A stretch of 13,868 nucleotides of DNA from CAVXAE01 sp044225565 (GTDB taxonomy: Bacteria; Pseudomonadota; Gammaproteobacteria; Steroidobacterales; Steroidobacteraceae): contig JBGAIL010000129.1 of the NCBI GenBank assembly GCA_044225565.1, positions 1 to 13,868 of the forward strand, written 5' to 3'. Both the position numbers and the translations under genes were made by a program. Of this stretch, positions 7,087-13,868 are shown one piece after another. The first letter of the stretch is position 1. Every line of letters begins with the position of its first letter. The notes beneath the pieces were generated by a model. It worked only from the letters and a program-made list of their open reading frames with translations. It did not search any database and was not told the origin of the DNA.

Positions 7087-7788
7087 TTATACCCCGCCGC
7101 TTATCCCCAGGAAGTTGTCGAACAGTCGCGCAGCGCGCTCATTGATCTCTCGCAGGTCTTCCGCGCGCAGCTGTTCCGCGGACTGCACGTATGGCCCAGG
7201 CGTGAGATCCGAAGAGCAGTTCTCCACCATCATCTCGACGCTCGCAGAAATGAATTCGGGGTGGCACTGGAAACCATAGGCCTGCGGCGAATAACGCACG
7301 ATCTGGCGTGGGCAACCGGCGCTCGCCGCGAGCACGACGCAGTCCGCCGTGAGCCCGGGCATGTCGTTGTGCCAGTGCGCCACCTTGAATCGCGGTGGCA
7401 GTCCGCGGAGCAATGGATCCTCGCGCCCCTCCGGTGTGAGCTCGATGGGGAAGAATCCGATCTCCCGGCTCGGGCTTCGCTCCGTGCGCGCGCCCAGCGC
7501 TTCTCCGATCAGCTGCGCTCCGAGGCAGAAGCCCAGCACCGGCATCTTCCGGCGCAACGCCTGGACGATCAGTTCGATCTCCCCCGAGAGATACGGAGAT
7601 TCATCGAGCGCCAGGGGGCTCTGCGGCCCACCCATGACGACGAGGAGATCGAAGGCCTCCGCGGAAGGCAACCGCTCGCCGTGGAATGGACGGCAATAAG
7701 ACTGGGAGAAGCCGTGATGCCGTGCCCAGGTCTCGAGGGAGCCCGGCCTCTCGAAGTCGGCGTGGAGGATGTACTGGATCTTCATCAT
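7087..7788 (-). CDS. Class I glutamine amidotransferase domain protein (GMP-synthase-like)
   Basis: A 233-residue protein that is a stand-alone class I (triad) amidotransferase domain. The glutaminase nucleophile is Cys88 in LGFCLGAQLIGEALG (85-99). The partner residues are His176 and Glu178 in FQCHPEF. VVMGGPQSP at 50-58 forms the usual loop near the oxyanion hole. No synthetase domain is fused, so either an unlinked partner accepts the ammonia or the protein hydrolyses a gamma-glutamyl compound, as some relatives do. The substrate is not identifiable. The start is ATG at 7788, which overlaps the stop of the upstream peptidase gene as ATGA, so translation is probably coupled. A second ATG follows immediately. 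The long upstream open frame is a shadow of that peptidase gene. It is the last gene of the leftward series and ends 22 bases from the convergent S9 peptidase gene, with no clear terminator hairpin between. Confidence 0.85.
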   Translation of the reverse strand: MMKIQYILHADFERPGSLETWARHHGFSQSYCRPFHGERLPSAEAFDLLVVMGGPQSPLALDESPYLSGEIELIVQALRRKMPVLGFCLGAQLIGEALGARTERSPSREIGFFPIELTPEGREDPLLRGLPPRFKVAHWHNDMPGLTADCVVLAASAGCPRQIVRYSPQAYGFQCHPEFISASVEMMVENCSSDLTPGPYVQSAEQLRAEDLREINERAARLFDNFLGISGGV

Positions 7789-10082
7789 GGGCGCGGGGTG
7801 GCCAGATGCTCGTCGAAGAATCGTGCGATGCTCGAATAGGCGTGCGGCCCCGTGGCTGCGTGCCGCAGCATGCTGTGCTTGCTGCCCGGGTAGGGCATCA
7901 CGTCGAAGGGTTTGCCCAGGTCCTGCAAGGTCTTGAAGAGCGCCGTGCTGTGAGTGAACAGCACGTTGTCGTCCGCCATGCCGTGCACCACGAGCAGCGG
8001 ACCCCGCAGCGAGCTCGCATGCGTCAGCACGTTGCCGAAGGCGTAGCCCGCCGGGTTCTCTTCCGGCTGGCCCATGTATCGCTCGGTGTAGTGCGTGTCG
8101 TAGAGTCGCCAGTCCGTGACAGGCGCGCCGGATACTCCCGCTGCGAACACGTCGGGCGCCTGCATCATGCACATGAGCGCCATGTAGCCGCCGTAGCTCC
8201 AGCCGAACACGCCGATGCGGCCGCCATCGACATCGGGCTGCGACTTCAGCCAGCGGGCGCCGGCCACCTGGTCTTCCACTTCCACCGACGCGAGCTTGTG
8301 ATACTGCGCGGTTTCGAATTTCGCGCCGCGGAAAGAAGTGCCGCGATTGTCCAGCGTGAAGACGATGTAGCCCTGCTGCGCGAGGTACTGGCGAAAGAAG
8401 CCCTCGTTGCTGCGAGGATAGCCGCCCCAGTTGCGTCGTACGCGCTGGCTGCCAGGCCCGCCGTACACGTCCACGATAACGGGGTAGCGCCGCCCCGCCT
8501 CGGGATGCCGTGGCTTGATGACCTGATAGTTCAGCGTCTGCCCGTCACTCGCGGTCAGCGTGCCGAACTCCGTCGGTGAGTGATCCGGCAGATACGGCGC
8601 GTAAGGGTGCGCTGCGGTCAGCTCGTTGGCGACGAGAACGGCGCGCGCTGCTCCGCTCACCGAACGCAACGTGACTGAAGGCGGTCGTTCCGGCGTCGAG
8701 AAGGTATCGAGGAACAGCCGGGTGTCTTTGGACATCGCGATCTCGTGCCAGCCCGCATCCGCGGTGATGCGCCGCATCGACGAGTTCGTGCCTTCCAGAG
8801 AGGTCGCGTACAGATGCCGCTCGAGCGTGGAGCGCTCGTTCGCCATGAAATACACCGTGCGGCTTCTTTCGTCGACGCCCTGGATCGCGCGGACCTCGCC
8901 TTCGCCAACCACTTCCCAATCGCCGCGGGTGAGGGGACGGAGCAGCCTGCCGTCGAGATCGTAGAGGTAGAGGTGCTTGTGCCCCGTGCGGCTCGACGCC
9001 CAGATGAATTGCGGCGAGCGCTCGAGGAAGGTCAGCTCGTCGTTGAGGTCTATCCAGGTATCGCTGCGTTCGGTGAGCAGCTCGCGGGTCGTGCCGGTGA
9101 GGGCGTCCGCTTTCAACAGCGTGAGCGTCTTCTGGTCGCGGCTCTGCTTCTGCACGGCGAATGCGGAGCCGTTCGGCAGCCAGTCCACGCGGGCCAGGTA
9201 GAAGTCCGGGTCGTCGCCCAGGTCCACCTGCGTGGCGGCGCCGCCGGCCGGCGAATCGACGAACAGGCTCACTTCCGCGTTGCGAGTGCCGGTGGCGGGG
9301 TAGCGCTGCTTCACCACCTTCACGCCGTCCGCGTAGATCTCGAAGCGCTCGATCTCGTTCACGCGGGACTCGTCGACCCTGGCGTACGCGATGTGCTTCT
9401 CGTCCGGCGACCACCAGTAGCCGGTGTTGCGGGCCATTTCCTCCTGCGCGATGAATTCCGCCATGCCGAAGCTCACGAGGCCGGCGCCCTGGCGCGTCAC
9501 CGCGGTCTCTTTCCCGTTCCGCAGGTCGTAGACGAAGAGATTCTGGTCGCGGATGAAGCTGACGTACCGCCCGCGAGGGGAGAAATGCGCGTCCGTCTCG
9601 TAGCTCCCGGTGTCCGTGAGCCGCCGCACTGCCGAGCTGGCCGGCGCGCCCAGGTCGTAGACATACAGGTCGCCGCCCAGCGGCACGAGCAGCAGCCGTG
9701 AATCCCGCGAGAACTCGTACTCGACGATGCCGCCGAGCGAGGAGGTTCGCTGACGCTCCCGCCGCTGCTCTTCCTCCGCCGACAGGGCCCGCTGTTGGGG
9801 ATCGAGCGCCGCGGAATCGATGAGCAGCGCGTGCTTGCCGCTGGCGACGTCGTAGGCCCAGAGGTCCAGGCGGTCCTTATCGGTCGCCTTGCCGCGCAGG
9901 TACGCGACGCGCTTCCCGTCCGGCGAAATCTGCGCGGAGCGCAGGCTCGGGCCGGAAAGATCCGGCCCCGCGAAGATGCGCTCGAGGGTGAGCTTCTCGG
10001 CGGCGCAGACGCTGGATAGCGCGATCAGCGCGGCACCCAGCGCAAGGCGGTTACGGAAGGAAGGGGGTATTGCGGTGGTCAT
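7785..10082 (-). CDS. Dipeptidyl peptidase IV-like S9B serine peptidase
   Basis: A 765-residue protein, close to the usual DPP-IV length. Residues 1 to about 28 are a signal peptide ending VCAA, implying a periplasmic enzyme. The propeller domain (about 30-500) carries the double-glutamate motif AQEEMARNTGYWWSPDE with Glu214-Glu215, which in DPP-IV binds the substrate's free amino terminus and enforces dipeptide release. The hydrolase domain has YGGPGSQ, Ser629 in GWSYGGY, Asp704 in HGMADDNVLF and His736 in GSKHS, so the triad is complete. By family it removes X-Pro or X-Ala dipeptides from peptide N-termini. The ATG at 10082 overlaps the yacG stop as ATGA, and its own stop overlaps the amidotransferase start the same way. 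Attachment to a housekeeping series is unexpected for a peptidase. It is a different S9 subtype from the one at 5049, so the two are not recent duplicates. Confidence 0.93.
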   Translation of the reverse strand: MTTAIPPSFRNRLALGAALIALSSVCAAEKLTLERIFAGPDLSGPSLRSAQISPDGKRVAYLRGKATDKDRLDLWAYDVASGKHALLIDSAALDPQQRALSAEEEQRRERQRTSSLGGIVEYEFSRDSRLLLVPLGGDLYVYDLGAPASSAVRRLTDTGSYETDAHFSPRGRYVSFIRDQNLFVYDLRNGKETAVTRQGAGLVSFGMAEFIAQEEMARNTGYWWSPDEKHIAYARVDESRVNEIERFEIYADGVKVVKQRYPATGTRNAEVSLFVDSPAGGAATQVDLGDDPDFYLARVDWLPNGSAFAVQKQSRDQKTLTLLKADALTGTTRELLTERSDTWIDLNDELTFLERSPQFIWASSRTGHKHLYLYDLDGRLLRPLTRGDWEVVGEGEVRAIQGVDERSRTVYFMANERSTLERHLYATSLEGTNSSMRRITADAGWHEIAMSKDTRLFLDTFSTPERPPSVTLRSVSGAARAVLVANELTAAHPYAPYLPDHSPTEFGTLTASDGQTLNYQVIKPRHPEAGRRYPVIVDVYGGPGSQRVRRNWGGYPRSNEGFFRQYLAQQGYIVFTLDNRGTSFRGAKFETAQYHKLASVEVEDQVAGARWLKSQPDVDGGRIGVFGWSYGGYMALMCMMQAPDVFAAGVSGAPVTDWRLYDTHYTERYMGQPEENPAGYAFGNVLTHASSLRGPLLVVHGMADDNVLFTHSTALFKTLQDLGKPFDVMPYPGSKHSMLRHAATGPHAYSSIARFFDEHLATPRP

Positions 10083-10282
10083 CGGCTGTCCTCGTCGTCA
10101 GGCGAGGGCGCGAGGGGCGTATCGCCGGGAATGCCGCGCTCTTCGGCCAGCCAGGCGCCGAGATCGATGAGCCGGCAGCGCTCGCTGCAGAAGGGACGGA
10201 ACGGCGACTTGGGATCCCACGGCGTCTCACGGCCGCAGGTCGGACACTTTACGGGCTGCGCCCGGGGTTCAACAGGGCCCAA
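10079..10282 (-). CDS. yacG: YacG, zinc-binding DNA gyrase inhibitor
   Basis: A 67-residue protein with the complete YacG zinc-ribbon signature: Cys13 and Cys16 in VKCPTCGRE, Cys32 and Cys36 in FRPFCSERCRLIDLGAWLAEE, followed by an acidic tail. In E. coli, YacG binds GyrB and blocks DNA binding by gyrase. The only plausible start in frame after the zapD stop is TTG at 10282; there is no ATG or GTG, and a GGGG lies about 4 bases upstream as a weak ribosome binding site. The stop overlaps the start of the DPP-like gene as ATGA. It follows zapD by 63 bases and lies in the same frame as the zapD stop. The coaE-zapD-yacG order is the standard one in gammaproteobacteria and supports the call. Confidence 0.93.
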   Translation of the reverse strand: MGPVEPRAQPVKCPTCGRETPWDPKSPFRPFCSERCRLIDLGAWLAEERGIPGDTPLAPSPDDEDSR

Positions 10283-10345
10283 GCGGCCCCGACAGAGTAG
10301 CGGCGCGAGGCGCGCCAGAAAAAAGCAGAGTCCCGCGTTCGGCCA

Positions 10346-11152
10346 TCACGCGCAGCAGCTCAACAGGAAGCGAACGTCGCCTTCGGCGGGAGTGGGGCGT
10401 GAGGTGAGGCCATTCCAGGTGAGGAAGCGGATGTTGCAGCGGTAGTGGCTGCCGCTGATCTCCGGGTACATGCCGGAGTTCGCCGGCAGCGAGATGCGCA
10501 GCAGCTGGAACGGCGTGTCGCGGTCGAACGTGATGTTGAACAGCCCGCCGGCGGCGGTTTCCTCTTTCGTGCGCCCGTTCTGCCGGGTGAGCCAGAGCAG
10601 CTCCGCGATGCCGTCGCATAGTGGGCGCAGCATTCCGAGCCACTGCGTGAAGGCCTGCGTGCGCACCTCGGCCGGCTGGCTGAGCCAGTAGTAGTAGTCC
10701 GGCAGGTCGAACTCGCAGGTGCCGCCGGGGATGGCGCTGCGGTGCTTGATGGCGCTCAGGAATTCGGACTCGCGCAGCGGTTGCAGGAACGCCGAGCCCG
10801 CCTGCAGCAGCTCCCCGCGCAGGCGCATGAGGTTCGACATGACGGTGCGCAGCCGGCTGCCGTCCACGCCGGGGCGCGCCTGGAACTCGTTCAGGGTATT
10901 CAGCTGGCGCTCCAGGTCCTTCAGGACGTCGGAGCGGATGTCGCCGCGGGTGGCGATGGCGAGCACGTCCAGCAGGCAGGACATGGCCGCGCGGCTGCCC
11001 CACTGGCTGGCCATCTCGTTGTGGTAGAGCGCCTGGTTGTACAGGAAGTCGAGGCGCAGGTAGGTGCGCAGCCGCTCGTTGAGCGGCTGCTCGTAGATCC
11101 GGGTCTCGTTTTCGGGCGAAGCGACGGGCGCTCCGGCTTTTTCCACCGCCAT
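10346..11152 (-). CDS. zapD: ZapD, cell-division protein (Z-ring-associated)
   Basis: A 268-residue cytoplasmic protein of the ZapD (formerly DUF1342/YacF) family, which crosslinks FtsZ filaments and stabilises the division ring. The family hallmark YEQPLNERLRTYLRLDFLY lies at 20-38, and further conserved stretches are FEARPGVD-like FQARPGVDGSRL, CEFDLPDYYYWL and GGLFNITFDRDTPFQLLRISL. The start is ATG at 11152, 4 bases after the coaE stop, with AGGG just upstream. The open frame extends to 11353 inside coaE, but that part lacks family similarity. Its place between coaE and yacG is the standard gammaproteobacterial order. It is slightly longer than E. coli ZapD because of a few extra residues before the conserved core and at the C-terminus. 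Confidence 0.95.
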   Translation of the reverse strand: MAVEKAGAPVASPENETRIYEQPLNERLRTYLRLDFLYNQALYHNEMASQWGSRAAMSCLLDVLAIATRGDIRSDVLKDLERQLNTLNEFQARPGVDGSRLRTVMSNLMRLRGELLQAGSAFLQPLRESEFLSAIKHRSAIPGGTCEFDLPDYYYWLSQPAEVRTQAFTQWLGMLRPLCDGIAELLWLTRQNGRTKEETAAGGLFNITFDRDTPFQLLRISLPANSGMYPEISGSHYRCNIRFLTWNGLTSRPTPAEGDVRFLLSCCA

Positions 11153-11156
11153 CGCC

Positions 11157-11791
<635 letters not shown>

Positions 11792-11795
<4 letters not shown>

Positions 11796-12727
11796 GGCCC
11801 TGGGCCGAAGAAGCCGAGGTAGCGGTCCACCAGCTCGGGCCCGAAGACCAGCATGATCCAGCCGGCTGCCGCCAGGAACGGGCCGAACGGGATGGGCGTG
11901 GACCGGTTCTGCCGCTGGGCCGAGAGCAGGACGATGCCCACCACCGCGCCGACCACGGCCGAGACCAGCACGATGGGCAGCAGCATCTTCCACCCGAGCC
12001 AGGCGCCGAGCGCCGCGAGCAGCTTGAAGTCGCCGTAGCCCATGCCTTCCTTGCCGGTGGCCAGGCGGAAGAGGTGGTAGACGCTCCAGAGGCTGAGGTA
12101 GCCGGCGATGGCGCCGATGACGCTCGAGCGCAGGTCGACGGGGAGGGAAAGATGGCTCTCGAGGACGATGGCCGGCATGCCTGGGTGCCAGAGGCTGAAG
12201 GCAAGACCCAGCCAGAGAAGCGGCAGTGTCAGGACATCCGGCAATAACTGGTGGTCCACGTCGATGAAAGTGAGGGCGACGAGGAAAGCCGTGAGTACCA
12301 GCGCTGCCGCCCCGGACCATCCGATACCGAACTTCCAGGCTACGATTCCGAAGAGCACCGCCGTGAGCGCTTCAACCAGCGGATAGCGTCCGCTGATGGG
12401 CGCATTGCAGGCCGCGCACCTGCCGCGCAGGAGCAGCCAGCTGATGACCGGGATGTTCTGCCAGGCCTTGATGGGCTTCTTGCACGAAGGGCAGCAGGAG
12501 CGCGGCACCACGAGGTTGAAGGTCGGCTCCGCGGTGATGGTTTCGGCATTCGCGCCGCCGAGCTCCGCGCACTGAGCGCGCCATTGGCGGTCCAGCATCT
12601 TCGGCAGGCGGTAGATGACCACGTTCAGGAAGCTGCCGATGATGAGGCCGAGAATCACGCAGCCCACGATGAAGGGGAGAGGGAAATAGGTCAGGAAATC
12701 GATCGTGGACATTTCGAGGGGGTTCAT
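11792..12727 (-). CDS. pilD: Type IV prepilin peptidase / N-methyltransferase (PilD)
   Basis: A 311-residue polytopic inner-membrane enzyme that cleaves the leader of type IV prepilins and type II secretion pseudopilins and methylates the new N-terminus. The N-terminal membrane segment ends in LGLIIGSFLNVVIYRLP (26-42), the family hallmark. The cytoplasmic loop has two Cys pairs, C79/C82 (CPSCKKPI) and C104/C107 (CAACNAPIS), expected to bind zinc. The bilobal aspartyl active site is formed by Asp156 in FIDVDHQLLPD and Asp233 in GYGDFKLLAALG. Several hydrophobic helices fill the C-terminal half. I chose ATG at 12727; an in-frame TTG at 12739 is possible but would start within the ribosome-binding region, and another ATG lies at 12712. 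It follows pilC after a strong hairpin and overlaps coaE by four bases. Confidence 0.96.
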
Positions 12728-12741
12728 GGGGTCTCTCAAAG

Positions 12742-12770
12742 GGAAACGCCGCGCAGCGCGCGGCGTTTCC
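12742..12770 (-). terminator. Strong hairpin between pilC and pilD (attenuator or terminator)
   Basis: A perfect 13-bp inverted repeat, GGAAACGCCGCGC and its complement GCGCGGCGTTTCC, with a 3-base loop (12755-12757). On the minus strand it follows the pilC stop by 27 bases. The outer AAA/TTT pairs and the following CTTTGAG give a weak U-tract, so partial termination or mRNA processing between pilC and pilD is plausible. The putative pilD ribosome binding site (GAGAG) comes directly after the stem. Confidence 0.55.
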
Positions 12771-12797
12771 GGGTTGGCATGGCGAGCCGGAGCAGCC

Positions 12798-13868
12798 TCA
12801 GACGACCGCGCCCAGCTTGAAGATCGGCAGGTACATGGCGATGACCAGGCTGCCGACCAGGACGCCGAGGATGGCCATGATGAGTGGCTCGAGCAGGCTG
12901 GACATGGCGTCGACCGCGTTGTCCACCTCGGCTTCGTAGAACGTGGCGACTTTGCCGGACATCTCGTCCAGCGAGCCGGACTCTTCGCCGACCGCGATCA
13001 TCTGGATGACCATGTTGGGGAAGAGGCCAGTGTTTTCCATGGCGCGCTGCAGGCGCTGACCGGTGGCGACCTCGTCCTTCATCTTCATGACGGCATTTTC
13101 GAAGACAATGTTGCCAGTGGCGCCGGCGACCGACTCCAGAGCTTCGACCAGCGGCACGCCGGCCGCGAACATAGTGGAAAGCGTGCGCGCATAGCGCGCG
13201 ATGGCCGCCTTGTTGAGGATGGGGCCGATGATGGGGAACTTGAGCACCATGCGGTCGAGGATCTCGCGCATGCGTTTGGAGCGTTTCTTGAAGTAGACGA
13301 ATGCGTAGCCGGCGCCACCGATCACCATTGCGATGAAGATGCCTTTGTCCTGAACGAACCTCGACAGATTGATGACCATCTGGGTGAAGGCTGGCAAGTC
13401 CGCCCGATCACTGAAGAGCTCCTCGAACTGGGGGATCACGAAAATGAGGAGGATGATGGTGACAATGACCGCTACGACCAGTACGGCGGTAGGATAGAAA
13501 AGGGCTTTCTTGACTTTTTTCTTGAGCGCTTCGGTTTTTTCCTTATAGGTGGCAACTTTATCCAACAGCGCCTCAAGCGCGCCGGCCTGCTCGCCCGCTT
13601 CTACCAGGTTCACATACAGATCATCGAAATGCAGGATGTTTGGCCAACGACTCATGCAGCGAGGCTCCGCCTTCGACATCGGTTTTGATGTCGAGGATGA
13701 AGCTTTCTGCATCGCGGGCTTGTCATGCCTGTTGCCCACAATCTTCGAAGGCCTGCATCAAAGTGGAATGCCTGTTGCCAGCATGGTGGCCAGCTGACGG
13801 CTGAAGACGCAATGTTCGGGTTGACCTTGCCGCCGGATTTGAACGCGGTGGATTGCTTGCGGACCTTG
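12798..13868 (-). CDS. pilC: PilC, type IV pilus inner-membrane platform protein (5' end frameshifted and cut by window edge)
   Basis: The intact reading from about 13630 down to the TGA at 12798 is clear PilC. It contains DDLYVNLVEAGEQAGALEALL, the KKALFYPT segment with a membrane helix, and FPIIGPILNKAAIARYARTL. The second T2SSF domain has MFAAGVPLVEALE, IAVGEESGSLDEM, and the C-terminal helix ending YLPIFKLGAVV. PilC is the membrane platform that couples the PilB and PilT motor ATPases to pilin assembly. Upstream of 13630 the PilC sequence remains recognisable but jumps frames: SLHESLAKHPAF, then ILDIKTDVEGG, then GNRHDKPAMQK, then QLATML, then KQSTAFKSGGKVNP. Single-base gains or losses are apparent near 13624-13632, 13699-13706, 13741-13750, 13758-13764 and 13800-13820. 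An open frame from 13739 exists, but its first 30 or so residues are a frameshift product. These are probably sequence errors rather than a true pseudogene, but this is unproven. Confidence 0.85.

Noticed and set aside
8745..9701. Long plus-strand open frames across 7686-10170
   Set aside because: Shadows of the DPP-IV-like gene in GC-rich DNA; no domain or start signal.
10302..10316. GGCGCG-AGG-CGCGCC hairpin as a zapD terminator
   Set aside because: On the transcribed strand the T-run precedes rather than follows the stem, so it does not fit an intrinsic terminator.
10079..11152. zapD-yacG readthrough fusion across the TGA
   Set aside because: The frames match, but both proteins are complete families with their own ends, and no readthrough signal is visible.
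12705..13688. Plus-strand open frame of 327 codons
   Set aside because: Antisense shadow of pilC, rich in His/Asp/Glu with no recognisable fold.

Overview
The window is GC-rich, gene-dense and chromosomal in character. It points to a gammaproteobacterium: the pilC-pilD-coaE-zapD-yacG order is the conserved gammaproteobacterial arrangement, and zapD is largely confined to gamma- and betaproteobacteria. The combination of a FecI/FecR pair, a TonB-dependent receptor and an S9 peptidase resembles Steroidobacter/Xanthomonadales-like relatives, but that narrower placement is inference. I see no tRNA, rRNA, IS element, phage gene or CRISPR array.

Left part (1-7064): a cell-surface signalling and uptake locus. 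Two ECF sigma factor genes diverge from a 289-base regulatory gap. The left one, on the minus strand, runs off the window. The right one overlaps a fecR anti-sigma gene and is followed by a TonB-dependent receptor with an N-terminal STN signalling domain, then a secreted S9 serine peptidase 14 bases downstream. The receptor would sense and import a ligand, FecR would relay the signal to the sigma factor, and the peptidase would process what reaches the periplasm. A promoter-like motif, TTGAGG-N16-GCGTCTAG, occurs with identical spacing upstream of the receptor and, on the minus strand, upstream of the leftward sigma gene. This suggests both belong to one ECF regulon.

Right part (7087-13868): a tightly packed minus-strand series read as pilC, pilD, coaE, zapD, yacG, a dipeptidyl-peptidase-IV-like gene, and a class I glutamine amidotransferase gene. 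Three junctions are four-base start/stop overlaps (pilD/coaE, yacG/DPP, DPP/amidotransferase). The first genes are housekeeping (type IV pilus assembly, coenzyme A synthesis, Z-ring assembly, gyrase inhibition). The last two are accessory enzymes attached to the end. A strong 13-bp hairpin separates pilC from pilD. The beginning of pilC, at the right edge of the window, carries several clustered frameshifts that look like poor sequence quality.

The two halves converge tail to tail around 7065-7086, so two S9-family peptidases of different subtypes lie close together but in separate transcription units.
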